Shown: positions 34,382 to 42,995 of the stretch, piece by piece | Position numbering within the stretch: the stretch's first letter is position 1 | How the letters are laid out: each line of letters opens with the position of its first letter | NCBI RefSeq assembly: GCF_040096615.1 | Contig: NZ_JBBMEJ010000014.1 | Location: forward strand, 37,592-101,591 | DNA from: Blautia_A aquisgranensis | GTDB taxonomy: Bacteria > Bacillota > Clostridia > Lachnospirales > Lachnospiraceae | Direction: 5' to 3' | Length of the DNA stretch: 64,000 bases | Made by a program: the position numbers and the translations under genes | Notes under the pieces: generated by a model | Databases searched by the model: none | What the model was told of the DNA's origin: nothing | Seen by the model: the letters and a program-made list of their open reading frames with translations, nothing else

Positions 34382-34428
34382 ACGAAGAAAGTTGTTGGAG
34401 AGAAATAATTTCCAGCAACTCTGTCTTT
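34382..34428 (+). terminator. hairpin terminator
   Basis: The arms GACGAAGAAAGTTGTTGGA and TCCAGCAACTCTGTC pair imperfectly around a short AT-rich loop, followed by TTTAAT. It closes the hypothetical gene before the rubredoxin promoter. Confidence 0.5.
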
Positions 34429-34541
34429 AATGAATATAGTTCATTTTTTTATTCAACTATTCCCATGATATATACAATATGTAAATGTGCAATTCAAATA
34501 TCAGTTTATGCTAAGTACAAAAATAATAATAATTACTATTA

Positions 34542-34570
34542 TTGACAAGAGAATAATTATCATGTATAAT
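34542..34570 (+). promoter_or_regulatory. consensus sigma-A promoter with a Fur-like box in the spacer
   Basis: TTGACA (34542-34547), a 17-bp spacer and TATAAT (34565-34570) are perfect consensus. The spacer contains AGAGAATAATTATCA (34548-34562), which matches 12 of 14 fixed bases of the 7-1-7 Fur box TGATAATNATTATCA. A repressor there would block polymerase. The downstream genes encode two iron proteins, so iron regulation is plausible. Confidence 0.65.
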
Positions 34571-34655
34571 ACAGATATACAAGAAACAAAGTGTTAGAAA
34601 AATTGCTAGGAACTTGGTAACAAAAATAAATCGACATTTAAAAGGGAAAATGACT

Positions 34656-34820
34656 ATGATAAAATATGAATGTGAACCATGTGGATATATTTATGATCCG
34701 GCAGTAGGAGATCCAGACGCTGGTATCGATCCAGAAACTGCATTTGAGGATATTCCAGATGACTGGACATGCCCAATCTGTGGATTAGGAAAAGATGTTT
34801 TCGTTCCTGTAGAAGACTAA
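34656..34820 (+). CDS. rubredoxin
   Basis: The 54 residues show the two CxxC knuckles, CEPCGYIYDP and CPICGLGKDVF, with DIPDDWTCP between. It is a small one-iron electron carrier, usually feeding peroxide or superoxide reduction in anaerobes. ATG at 34650 or 34656 can serve as start; the AAAGGG site fits either. It is cotranscribed with hemerythrin. Confidence 0.92.
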   Translation: MIKYECEPCGYIYDPAVGDPDAGIDPETAFEDIPDDWTCPICGLGKDVFVPVED

Positions 34821-34896
34821 GCAGAAAATGCAGGTACGAAACTGCCAGACATTAAAAGAGCCTAAGAGAACATATAAAAGAAATGGAGGTCAAATT

Positions 34897-35331
34897 ATGA
34901 CTTACGATTTAAACATTACCTTTGATGACAATTTAGTAACAGGAAATGAAACAATTGATACCCAGCATAAAGAATTGATCGACCGTATCCAGAACTTTGT
35001 AACTGCCTGTCAAAATGGCGACAGCAAAGTAAAAGCAATCAAAATGCTGGATTATCTGGATGAATATACTGACTTTCATTTCAAAGAAGAGGAAAAGCTT
35101 CAGGAAAAATCCGGTTATCCAGAGCGTGAAAAACATTATGAAAAACATGAAGAGTTTAAAAAGACAATTCAGGAACTGTATGAATACCTTCAGGAGTATG
35201 AAGGACCAACAGATCAGTTCAGTGAACTTGTACAGAAAAATGTAATCGACTGGCTGTTTGGACACATTAAAACATACGACCGCTCTGTGGCAAAATTTAT
35301 CTTTATGAAACAAAATCCAGATCGATGCTAA
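34897..35331 (+). CDS. bacteriohemerythrin
   Basis: The 144 residues form a di-iron four-helix bundle: DTQHKELIDRI, TDFHFKEEEKLQEKSGYPEREKHYEKHEEF and WLFGHIKTYDRSVAKF. All expected ligands (H, HxxxE, HxxxH, HxxxxD) are visible. It binds oxygen, and in anaerobes is thought to deliver or scavenge it. It has a GGAGGT site and lies in one operon with rubredoxin. Confidence 0.9.
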   Translation: MTYDLNITFDDNLVTGNETIDTQHKELIDRIQNFVTACQNGDSKVKAIKMLDYLDEYTDFHFKEEEKLQEKSGYPEREKHYEKHEEFKKTIQELYEYLQEYEGPTDQFSELVQKNVIDWLFGHIKTYDRSVAKFIFMKQNPDRC

Positions 35332-35480
35332 AATAAACCAGGGAATGAGTTCACTCAGAATGTAGACAACATGATGAAGTAAACTAGGGGCTGTCACAAT
35401 GCAGTCCCTTTCCTGTTATAGCGATATTCTAGGTAATATATTGCGCTGGCATGACATATTATTTTACTACTACTATATGG

Positions 35481-35507
35481 GAAGAGCAAGCAGCTCTTCT
35501 TTTTTTG
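35481..35507 (+). terminator. terminator after the rubredoxin-hemerythrin operon
   Basis: GAAGAGC pairs with GCTCTTC across five bases, followed by a run of T (TTTTTTTG). Confidence 0.8.
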
Positions 35508-35742
35508 TCCTTTTTATCCAATTTTAAGTTGTAAAGTCTCTTTTCATTCGACAAAATTCTCCACAGACAGAGGATATGCGACGAGCATTGATATGAACAT
35601 CTATTTATGGAAAGAGGATATTGAAGACGGGGAATCGGTAATGACAGCCGAATATAGACCTGTAGAATACGGAAAGGACTATGATGTTGTCAATAATCCT
35701 GATAAATTTCAACTATGTATAGATGGAAAAGAGATTAAATAG
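35508..35742 (+). pseudogene. C-terminal remnant of an unidentified protein
   Basis: An open frame without a start runs through STDRGYATSIDMNIYLWK and VEYGKDYDVVNNPDKFQL to a stop at 35742. No ribosome binding site or domain is recognised. About 120 bp of non-coding AT-rich DNA follow. Confidence 0.4.
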
Positions 35743-35858
35743 TAATCTCCTGAAAGCAAGCTTTTTGTCAATTATTTCAAAGAAAAATTAAAGGATAACA
35801 ATACATAGTTTTGACAATGATATTTTGAAAAATTTTATAGGAATGCTCTATTATCAAA

Positions 35859-35886
35859 TTGACATAGGAATATGGTAGCGTATAAT
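35859..35886 (+). promoter_or_regulatory. promoter of the DUF6219-peroxiredoxin-yaaA operon
   Basis: TTGACA (35859-35864) and TATAAT (35881-35886) are separated by 16 bp, 36 bp before the DUF6219 start. No operator is obvious. Confidence 0.75.
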
Positions 35887-35921
35887 TAGAATTGAATACA
35901 CTGAAAAAATGGAGGAATTAC

Positions 35922-36134
35922 ATGAAAGCACATAAATATTGGTCAGTAGGAGCATTGATCACAATGCTTGGGACTTTTTACACTGGATATAAAAAGCAAA
36001 AATCAAGTCACAAATACTTTGCTTTAAGTTCTATGTTATGTATGGTAATGGCGATATATACAGGTCATAAAATGATTACCGGGAATAGGAAGAAAAAGGC
36101 GAATAAAGAGAAAGATACAGAAAGGGAGGGATAA
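35922..36134 (+). CDS. DUF6219 small membrane protein (copy 2)
   Basis: The 70 residues are MKAHKYWSVGALITMLGTFY plus YFALSSMLCMVMAIYTGHKMI and a Lys/Glu-rich end. It is a clear paralogue of 30584-30793, with two membrane helices. The start has a GGAGG site; an upstream ATG in frame lacks one. It is first in an operon with peroxiredoxin and yaaA, which hints at a stress-linked role. Confidence 0.78.
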   Translation: MKAHKYWSVGALITMLGTFYTGYKKQKSSHKYFALSSMLCMVMAIYTGHKMITGNRKKKANKEKDTEREG

Positions 36135-36137
36135 ATA

Positions 36138-36593
36138 ATGTTGGAAGTAGGGGTTAAGGCACCGGATTTTGAGTTGCCAGATCAAAATGGGAAAATACAT
36201 AGATTATCGGATTATACAGGAAAAAAAGTGATTTTATATTTCTATCCCAAGGATAATACAGCGGGATGCACGAAACAGGCATGTGGGTTTTCTGAGCGAT
36301 ACCCTCAGTTTACCGAAAAAGGAGCAGTTATTCTTGGAGTCAGTAAGGATTCTGTATCCTCTCATAAGAGATTTGAGGAAAAATATGGATTGGCATTTAC
36401 ACTTTTAGCAGATCCAGAGCGGAAAGTTATTGAAGCGTATGATGTATGGAAAGAAAAGAAAAATTATGGCAAAGTCTCTATGGGAGTAGTAAGAACCACA
36501 TATCTTATTGATGAACAGGGGATTATTATAAAGGCAAATGATAAAGTCAAGGCTGCAAATGATCCTGAAAATATGCTCAAGGAATTAGATTAA
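36138..36593 (+). CDS. bcp: thioredoxin-dependent thiol peroxidase (Bcp type peroxiredoxin)
   Basis: The 151 residues carry the peroxidatic and resolving cysteines in NTAGCTKQACGFSERY, preceded by KVILYFYPKD, and then ILGVSKDSVSSHKRF. It reduces peroxides using thioredoxin; two thioredoxin genes lie downstream in the window. The stop overlaps the yaaA start (TAATG), so the genes are coupled. Confidence 0.93.
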   Translation: MLEVGVKAPDFELPDQNGKIHRLSDYTGKKVILYFYPKDNTAGCTKQACGFSERYPQFTEKGAVILGVSKDSVSSHKRFEEKYGLAFTLLADPERKVIEAYDVWKEKKNYGKVSMGVVRTTYLIDEQGIIIKANDKVKAANDPENMLKELD

Positions 36594-37354
36594 TGAAGAT
36601 AATATTATCCCCTGCTAAAAAGATGATTACAGATACTGACAGCATAGCGCCGGATGGATTGCCTGAATTTATTGAAAAGACGACAGAGATACAAAGTTGG
36701 TTGAAAAGTAAGTCAAAAGAAGAACTGAAGACTGTCTGGAAATGTAATGACAAAATTACAGAACAGAACTTCAATAGATTGGAAAACATGGATCTTTATC
36801 ATTTACTTACCCCAGCTGTCTTATCATATGAAGGAATTGCTTTTCAATATATGGCTCCATCTGTGTTTGAGGACAGTCAGTTCGAGTATGTACAAAATCA
36901 TTTGAGAATAATATCTGCATTTTATGGTGTGTTAAAACCAAGGGATGGTGTGACGCCTTATCGTTTGGAAATGCAGGCGAAGGTTGGAATAGGAGAAACA
37001 AAAAATCTGTATGAGTACTGGGGAGATTTATTATACCGCTCAGTGATTGATAACAGCAGGATTATAATCAATCTGGCATCGAAAGAATACTCTAAGTGCA
37101 TAGAAAAATATCTGACACGACAGGATAGATACATTACGATTACATTTTGTGAGTTATCAGGAGATAAACTGGTGACAAAAGGTACATATGCTAAGATGGC
37201 CCGTGGTGAAATGGTTAGGTTCATGGCTGAAAACAGAATTGAAAATCCTGAGGATATTAAGAAATTTGATAGACTAGGCTATTCATTCCGCTCTGATTTA
37301 TCATCAGATGCAGAATATGTTTTTGAACGGAAAACAGAGATAACATCTTGTTAA
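36593..37354 (+). CDS. yaaA: peroxide stress protein YaaA
   Basis: The 253 residues show the family marks ILSPAKKM at the N-terminus, FYGVLKPRDGVTPYRLEM, NLYEYWGDLLYRSV and INLASKEYSKCIEKYL. YaaA lowers free iron and limits Fenton damage under peroxide. It is full length. A second, truncated yaaA fragment lies at 44464-44676 in this window. Confidence 0.93.
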   Translation: MKIILSPAKKMITDTDSIAPDGLPEFIEKTTEIQSWLKSKSKEELKTVWKCNDKITEQNFNRLENMDLYHLLTPAVLSYEGIAFQYMAPSVFEDSQFEYVQNHLRIISAFYGVLKPRDGVTPYRLEMQAKVGIGETKNLYEYWGDLLYRSVIDNSRIIINLASKEYSKCIEKYLTRQDRYITITFCELSGDKLVTKGTYAKMARGEMVRFMAENRIENPEDIKKFDRLGYSFRSDLSSDAEYVFERKTEITSC

Positions 37355-37530
37355 AAAGATACTTGTTATGGGTATTTTTTTAATAAAGTAATTCGATTTT
37401 TCTTAAAAAATCATTACCATAACAAATTATGATATTATATTTAAAGGTATTTGTCCAAAATATAGAGAAAGTAAATGAATAGCATAGTTATTGAAATGAA
37501 TATTATTTAAGGTTAGAGATAAATTATGAA

Positions 37531-38580
37531 ATGAAGACAAACAAGAAAAGTAAAAATTTAATAGGTATTATACAGAGTTTCCTTATATTGATATTGGTAG
37601 TTCTTATTATTTTTATGATGATTCAGATTAGTAGGCTGCAGGGAACAGCACGCGTAATAAATTATGCTGGTCTGGTACGTGGAGCTACGCAGCGCGAAAT
37701 AAAATTAGAAATTACAGGAAACCAAAATGACGAATTAATTAAATATTTGGATGATATTCTTCTTGGATTGAGATATCAGGATGGACATTATGACCTGGTA
37801 AAACTCAATGACGAAGAGTATCAGGAAAAATTGCAAATCCAGAGTGATTACTGGGATAAATTGAAAACAGAAATTGAAGCAGTAAGAAACAAGGGATACG
37901 AAAATACAGACATTGTTAATATGAGTGAAATATATTTTACGATGGCAGATGAAACTGTCTCTGCCGCAGAAAGTTATTCAGAAAAAATCGCTGTAAAGAT
38001 TCGTACCATAGAGCTTTTGTCGGCACTTGATATGTTGAGTCTGGTGATATTGGTTATTATGCAGACTCTAAAGGCAATGCAGATGGCAATGCAAAACAGA
38101 CTGCTGGAACAAAAAGCATTCGTAGATGCCCATACTGGACTGCCAAATAAAAATGCCTGTAATGAGCTACTTAATAAAAAAGATATAATTACAGATTCTA
38201 CAGCATGCATAATGTTTGATTTAAATAATCTAAAAACTGTAAATGATACAATGGGACATTCCGCAGGAGATCAGTTGATATTGAATTTCGCAAAGCTTTT
38301 GTGCAGTGTCATTCCAGAAAAGGATTTTGTTGGAAGATATGGCGGAGATGAGTTTATAGCAGTTATTTATCATACGAGCGAGGCGGAAATTAAGGAGATA
38401 TTAAAATCATTGTCAAGAGAAAAAGAGAGATTAAATAGTTGTGAAAATCAATTACCAATCGACTATGCATGCGGATGGGCATTATCCTCCGATGATATGG
38501 CGTGTACAATGCAGATGTTATTGGATGATGCAGATGCTTATATGTATAAGAATAAACAGTTATGTAAGAAATATAATTAG
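37531..38580 (+). CDS. membrane diguanylate cyclase (GGDEF)
   Basis: The 349 residues have a membrane helix (about residues 10-33) and a PilJ-like helical sensor segment (NYAGLVRGATQREIKLEITG). A second helix follows around 170-190, then a GGDEF domain with DAHTGLPNKNAC, FDLNNLKTVNDTMGHSAGDQ and the active site RYGGDEF near residue 269. It makes cyclic di-GMP in response to an outside or membrane signal. A decayed HD-GYP-type gene (possible phosphodiesterase) lies at 46347. Confidence 0.88.
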   Translation: MKTNKKSKNLIGIIQSFLILILVVLIIFMMIQISRLQGTARVINYAGLVRGATQREIKLEITGNQNDELIKYLDDILLGLRYQDGHYDLVKLNDEEYQEKLQIQSDYWDKLKTEIEAVRNKGYENTDIVNMSEIYFTMADETVSAAESYSEKIAVKIRTIELLSALDMLSLVILVIMQTLKAMQMAMQNRLLEQKAFVDAHTGLPNKNACNELLNKKDIITDSTACIMFDLNNLKTVNDTMGHSAGDQLILNFAKLLCSVIPEKDFVGRYGGDEFIAVIYHTSEAEIKEILKSLSREKERLNSCENQLPIDYACGWALSSDDMACTMQMLLDDADAYMYKNKQLCKKYN

Positions 38581-38616
38581 CGCTCAGCTCAGAGTAGATG
38601 AATCTTCTTAAATATA

Positions 38617-38772
38617 ATCGATGTATGTGACGTTTGCGGATGGGAATATGATGAAGAGGAAGGTTATCCTGAAGGTGGTATTGCACCAGGAACAAAGTGG
38701 GAGGACGTTCCAGAAGATTTTGAATGCCCATTATGTAATGTTGGAAAAGATCAGTTTTCAGAAGTTGAATAA
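38617..38772 (+). pseudogene. rubredoxin, start lost
   Basis: The frame DVCDVCGWEYDEEEGYPEGG continues to WEDVPEDFECPLCNVGKDQF, a complete rubredoxin fold with both CxxC pairs. There is no ATG/GTG/TTG or ribosome binding site at its front, and a TGA lies in frame 18 bp before it. It is therefore probably a 5'-truncated relic, although a non-standard start cannot be excluded. Confidence 0.7.
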
Positions 38773-38804
38773 AATTCTGATTATTTAAATACGGATAGAT
38801 AAAC

Positions 38805-38839
38805 AAAAACCCTGGTGCGTGTGAGCAACAGGGTTTTTT
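38805..38839 (+). terminator. terminator before the SDR operon
   Basis: AAAAACCCTG pairs with CAGGGTTTTTT around a 14-nt loop. Confidence 0.9.
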
Positions 38840-38852
38840 ATTGCGATCGTTT

Positions 38853-38893
38853 GTGATGATATCACAGAAAATGATTTACCTTTTGCTTATAAT
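38853..38893 (+). promoter_or_regulatory. Crp/Fnr-type operator and promoter (site 1)
   Basis: GTGATGATATCAC (38853-38865) is a perfect GTGAT-N3-ATCAC repeat. It is followed after 22 bp by TATAAT (38888-38893), 33 bp before the SDR start. The operator centre is about 41 bp before the expected start of transcription, the position of class II activators. The same layout recurs at 39687 and 42996. Confidence 0.75.
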
Positions 38894-38925
38894 GTAACTA
38901 CAAACAAAGTAAGGAGGTAGTCTAA

Positions 38926-39672
38926 ATGAGATTAAAAGATAAAGTTGCAATCATTACGGGTGGAAGCCGTGGTATAGGATTTGCTACAGCTGATAAATTC
39001 TTGAAGGAAGGTGCTTCAGTTGTGTTAGCAGCAAGTTCACAGGAATCGGCAGATGTTGCTGTAGATAAATTAAAAGAAAAATATCCCAATGCAATAGTTG
39101 CTGGAATTAGTCCAAATCTGGCAAGCATGGAGTCTGTCAGAAAGGCTTTTAAAGAGGCAACTGAAAAATATGGATGTGTCGACATACTGGTAAATAATGC
39201 AGGGATTTCAGAAAACACCTCATTTATGGATTATACAGAGGAGACTTTTGATAAAGTCATGGATCTAAATGTAAAAGGAGTATTTAATACTACTCGTGTA
39301 GCAGCAGAATGTATGGTGGCAAGAGGCAAGGGGGTCATTCTCTCAACTTCTTCCATGGTGAGTATTTCGGGACAGCCAAGTGGGTTTGCTTATCCGGCAT
39401 CGAAGTTTGCAGTAAACGGATTGACTGTATCATTAGCAAGAGAACTAGGACCTAAAGGTATTCGTGTTAATGCGGTTGCACCTGGGATTACAGAAACTGA
39501 TATGATGAAGGCCGTGCCAAAGGAAGTTATCGAACCTATGATTGAAAGAATTCCATTGCGTCGTCTTGGACAGCCAGAAGATATTGCCAATGCGTTTGTG
39601 TTTCTTGCTTCAGATGAGGCGAGTTACATTACAGGTGTTATATTAAGTGTAGATGGTATGGCAAGAAGTTAA
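38926..39672 (+). CDS. SDR family oxidoreductase
   Basis: The 248 residues form a classical short-chain dehydrogenase: NAD(P) site VAIITGGSRGIGFATAD, LVNNAGISEN, catalytic Ser in STSSMVSIS, YPASKFAVNG and the PG motif VAPGITETDMM. The length and layout resemble FabG-like and bile-acid hydroxysteroid dehydrogenases (BaiA type), but the substrate cannot be read from sequence. It has an AAGGAGG site and its promoter carries operator site 1. Confidence 0.85.
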   Translation: MRLKDKVAIITGGSRGIGFATADKFLKEGASVVLAASSQESADVAVDKLKEKYPNAIVAGISPNLASMESVRKAFKEATEKYGCVDILVNNAGISENTSFMDYTEETFDKVMDLNVKGVFNTTRVAAECMVARGKGVILSTSSMVSISGQPSGFAYPASKFAVNGLTVSLARELGPKGIRVNAVAPGITETDMMKAVPKEVIEPMIERIPLRRLGQPEDIANAFVFLASDEASYITGVILSVDGMARS

Positions 39673-39686
39673 GTTAATGAGGTATG

Positions 39687-39727
39687 GTGATGTAATCACG
39701 GAAAATAAATGAAATTAAGACTATAAT
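39687..39727 (+). promoter_or_regulatory. Crp/Fnr-type operator and promoter (site 2)
   Basis: GTGATGTAATCAC (39687-39699), a gap of 22 bp and TATAAT (39722-39727) precede the thioredoxin-rhodanese operon. The spacing is identical to sites 1 and 3. Confidence 0.75.
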
Positions 39728-39764
39728 AAATCTACAAAAAGAAAAAGATAAGGAGGACTGTAAA

Positions 39765-40070
39765 ATGTCTGCTATTAATATCAATAAAAATAATTTTCAG
39801 AACGAAGTACTGAATTCCGATAAACCCGTTCTTTTAGATTTTTGGGCATCTTGGTGTGCACCTTGCCGCATGGTAGTACCTATTGTAGAGGAGATTGCAA
39901 GTGAGCGTAGAGATATTAAAGTTGGAAAGATTAATGTAGATGAAGAGCCTGAACTGGCAAATAAGTTCAGTATTATGAGCATTCCGACTTTAGTGGTTAT
40001 GAAGAATGGGAAGATTGTACAGCAGGTTTCAGGGGCGAGACCTAAGAATGCGATTTTAGAAATGCTTTAG
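39765..40070 (+). CDS. trxA: thioredoxin
   Basis: The 101 residues have the active site WASWCAPCRM and the cis-proline segment MSIPTLVVMKNG. CAPC differs slightly from the textbook CGPC. It should reduce the peroxiredoxin at 36138 and other disulfides. An AAGGAGG site is present. It is followed by the rhodanese gene with a 12-bp gap, in the operator-controlled operon. Confidence 0.92.
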   Translation: MSAININKNNFQNEVLNSDKPVLLDFWASWCAPCRMVVPIVEEIASERRDIKVGKINVDEEPELANKFSIMSIPTLVVMKNGKIVQQVSGARPKNAILEML

Positions 40071-40082
40071 GGAGGTGTGCTA

Positions 40083-40403
40083 ATGGGATTTTTTGATCTC
40101 TTTAAACAGTCGAATATTAATCAAGGCATAGAAGAATATAAAAGGACTGATGATGCAGTTCTGCTGGATGTACGTACACCGCAGGAATATCAGGAAGGAC
40201 ATATACCAGAAAGTAAAAATGTGCCGTTGCAGCAACTTGACAATATTGCTTCTGTAGCGAAGAATAAGGATATCCCACTGTTTGTATACTGTTATTCCGG
40301 TTCACGAAGCCGCCAGGCAACTGGGATACTGCAACGAATGGGATATTCTAAAGTAAATAATATCGGTGGCATTGCAGCTTACTCAGGAAAGGTGGAAAAA
40401 TAA
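40083..40403 (+). CDS. rhodanese-like sulfurtransferase
   Basis: The 106 residues are a single rhodanese domain: VLLDVRTPQEYQEGHIPESKNVPL and the cysteine loop FVYCYSGSRSRQA. The start at 40083 follows GGAGGTG. It carries persulfide sulfur and fits with the CoA-disulfide-reductase-like flavoprotein (which has its own rhodanese domain) encoded next. Confidence 0.9.
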   Translation: MGFFDLFKQSNINQGIEEYKRTDDAVLLDVRTPQEYQEGHIPESKNVPLQQLDNIASVAKNKDIPLFVYCYSGSRSRQATGILQRMGYSKVNNIGGIAAYSGKVEK

Positions 40404-40404
40404 G

Positions 40405-42096
40405 ATGAAGGTAATAATTGTAGGAGGTGTAGCCGGAGGAGCTACAGCCGCAGCAAGAATACGCAGACTGAATGAGCATGCTGAAATTACTGTGTTTGAA
40501 AGATCCGGATACATATCCTATGCGAATTGTGGACTTCCATATTATATTGGAGACGTGATCACAGACCCGGAAGAACTTACACTACAGACACCAGAGAGTT
40601 TTTTTAAACGCTTCCGTATTAACATGAAAATTCATCATGAAGTTATCTCCATACATCCGGAACGTAAAACGGTTTCAGTGAAAAATTTAGAGAATGGTGA
40701 GATATTTGAAGAAAAATATGATAAGCTGATCCTCTCTCCAGGTGCAAAGCCAACACAGCCGAGACTTCCCGGAGTAGGTATTGATAAACTTTTTACACTT
40801 CGTACTGTAGAAGACACTTTTCGGATAAAGGAATATATAAATAAGAATCATCCAAAATCGGCTGTATTGGCAGGTGGCGGTTTTATTGGTCTGGAACTGG
40901 CAGAAAATTTGAGGGAGCTTGGCATGGATGTTACGATTGTCCAGCGGCCTAAGCAGCTGATGAACCCTTTTGACCCGGATATGGCATCCATGATCCATAA
41001 TGAAATGAGAAAGCATGGGATAAAACTGGTACTGGGCTATACAGTAGAAGGATTTAAAGAAAAAGACAACGGAGTGGAGGTCCTGTTGAAAGATAATCCA
41101 TCCCTTCAGGCTGATATGGTAGTTCTGGCAATCGGAGTCACACCAGACACAGTATTAGCAAAAGAAGCCGGTCTGGAACTTGGCATCAAGGAAAGTATTG
41201 TAGTGAATGACAGAATGGAAACCTCTGTACCGGATATTTATGCTGCAGGTGATGCAGTTCAGGTAAAACATTATGTTACGGGTAATGATGCGCTGATTTC
41301 TTTGGCAGGACCAGCCAATAAACAGGGCAGAATCATCGCTGATAATATTTGTGGCGGTGATAGTCGTTACCTTGGCAGTCAGGGAAGCTCCGTTATAAAA
41401 GTGTTTGATATGACAGCAGCCACTACAGGTATCAATGAAACCAATGCCAAAAAGTCAGGATTAGAGGTAGATACAGTAATTCTTTCTCCTATGAGTCATG
41501 CCGGTTACTATCCTGGTGGAAAAGTGATGACCATGAAGGTGGTTTTTGAAAAAGAGACCTATCGTTTGCTTGGTGCTCAGATTATTGGATATGAAGGAGT
41601 TGATAAACGTATTGATGTGCTGGCAACAGCAATCCATGCAGGGCTGAAGGCAACCCAGCTGAAGGATTTGGATCTCGCATATGCACCGCCTTATTCCTCT
41701 GCCAAGGATCCTGTAAATATGGCAGGATTCATGATAGACAATATAGCAAAAGGTACCTTAAAACAATGGCATCTGGAAGATATGGATAAGATTTCTAGAG
41801 ATAAAAGTGTTGTGTTGCTGGATGTGAGAACTGTAGGTGAATTTAACAGGGGGCATATGGATGGATTCAAAAACATTCCTGTAGATGAACTAAGGGAACG
41901 TATCAATGAAATTGAGAAGGGAAAGCCTGTTTACCTGATATGCCAGAGTGGGCTGCGAAGTTATATTGCCAGTCGTATTCTGGAAGGAAATGGATATGAA
42001 ACATACAACTTCTCCGGCGGATTCCGCTTCTATGATGCAGTTGTCAATGACCGTGCGCTGATTGAAAAGGCATATGCATGTGGTATGGATTATTAA
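40405..42096 (+). CDS. CoA-disulfide reductase-like flavoprotein with C-terminal rhodanese domain
   Basis: The 563 residues begin with the FAD site MKVIIVGGVAGGATAAARIRR. They have the redox cysteine in SYANCGLPYYIGD, the NAD site AVLAGGGFIGLELAENL and the second FAD strand IYAAGDAV. From about residue 460 a rhodanese domain follows (VVLLDVRTVGEFNRGHMDG, cysteine in LICQSGLRS). Such fusions act as CoA-persulfide or polysulfide reductases. It starts one base after the rhodanese gene stop. Confidence 0.9.
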   Translation: MKVIIVGGVAGGATAAARIRRLNEHAEITVFERSGYISYANCGLPYYIGDVITDPEELTLQTPESFFKRFRINMKIHHEVISIHPERKTVSVKNLENGEIFEEKYDKLILSPGAKPTQPRLPGVGIDKLFTLRTVEDTFRIKEYINKNHPKSAVLAGGGFIGLELAENLRELGMDVTIVQRPKQLMNPFDPDMASMIHNEMRKHGIKLVLGYTVEGFKEKDNGVEVLLKDNPSLQADMVVLAIGVTPDTVLAKEAGLELGIKESIVVNDRMETSVPDIYAAGDAVQVKHYVTGNDALISLAGPANKQGRIIADNICGGDSRYLGSQGSSVIKVFDMTAATTGINETNAKKSGLEVDTVILSPMSHAGYYPGGKVMTMKVVFEKETYRLLGAQIIGYEGVDKRIDVLATAIHAGLKATQLKDLDLAYAPPYSSAKDPVNMAGFMIDNIAKGTLKQWHLEDMDKISRDKSVVLLDVRTVGEFNRGHMDGFKNIPVDELRERINEIEKGKPVYLICQSGLRSYIASRILEGNGYETYNFSGGFRFYDAVVNDRALIEKAYACGMDY

Positions 42097-42138
42097 AAAT
42101 AATCATAATATTTTTATAATTTTCTCGTTATATAAAAA

Positions 42139-42189
42139 GATCCCCCATTTATTAGAATGACTTTCATAATTCTGATAAATGGAGGATTC
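42139..42189. terminator. bidirectional terminator between CoA-disulfide reductase and Crp/Fnr genes
   Basis: GATCCCCCATTTATTAGAAT pairs almost completely with AATTCTGATAAATGGAGGATTC, with T-rich sequence on both outer sides. Confidence 0.85.
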
Positions 42190-42216
42190 TTCTTTATATG
42201 TTACAGAAAAACAATT

Positions 42217-42876
42217 TTATGACCTTTGGAGTGTTTCCAGTCTTTTTGGATCAAGGATTGTGATTTTGCCACGGGAGAGTTTGACGAGACCCTCGCCTTG
42301 AAAGTATCGAAGCATTCGAGTGATAACTTCCCTGTGGGAACCAAGATGGTTTGCGATAGTTTCGTGAGTGATTTTCAGTTCATTTGTTCCTTCAATGGAT
42401 GTTTCTTCTAAAAGAAATGAAGCAACACGCTTATCCAAACTCTTCCACATAATCTGTTCAATCAGCCACATGACATCAGAAAAACGGGTAGCCATTAACT
42501 CATTGGTATAATTTGCGACAGGAGCAGATTCTTTCATGATGCCCTTATAGATTTCAGCAGGGATGATCCAAAGATCCGTATCTTTTTCTGCTTCAATGGT
42601 TACTTCAAATTGAATAGACCGCATGATACATGAGGCGGATAAAAGACACATATCCATATCGAACAGACGGTAAAGTGTAATCTCCCGTCCTTCATCTGAA
42701 AGTATGTAAGTTCGAAGCTGCCCGGATTTAACCAGTAATAATCCAGTACAATCCAGGTTTCCATTGTGAATGATTGTCCCTTTTTTTACATACTGTGTGA
42801 TTAAATTGTCTGAAATTATTTTTTTCTGTGCTGTATTTAAGTCATTCCATAGTGGAAAACAATTTTCGAAGTTCAT
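42217..42876 (-). CDS. Crp/Fnr family transcription regulator
   Basis: The 219 residues have a cyclic-nucleotide-type sensor domain (KKGTIIHNGNLDCTGLLLVKSGQLRTYIL, REITLYRLFDMDMCLLSASC) and a C-terminal HTH (ITHETIANHLGSHREVITRMLRYFQGEGLVKLSRGKI). The four-cysteine N-terminal Fe-S motif of Fnr is not present. The start at 42876 has a GGAG site; a longer frame lacks one. It lies between two operons whose promoters share GTGAT-N3-ATCAC, so it is the likely regulator. Confidence 0.9.
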   Translation of the reverse strand: MNFENCFPLWNDLNTAQKKIISDNLITQYVKKGTIIHNGNLDCTGLLLVKSGQLRTYILSDEGREITLYRLFDMDMCLLSASCIMRSIQFEVTIEAEKDTDLWIIPAEIYKGIMKESAPVANYTNELMATRFSDVMWLIEQIMWKSLDKRVASFLLEETSIEGTNELKITHETIANHLGSHREVITRMLRYFQGEGLVKLSRGKITILDPKRLETLQRS

Positions 42877-42995
42877 AACCGTTATCTCCTTTACGAACAT
42901 AGTATACTTGCTTTTTTTAGATGCGTCAATTATATAACTGGCATATGCCATAAATAGAAATAAAAAGAAGTGTAATAAAGTAAATTATCTTTTCT

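Noticed and set aside
37363..37425. Terminator after yaaA
   Set aside because: TTGTTATGG and CCATAACAA are complementary but separated by a 45-nt loop, which is too weak to call.
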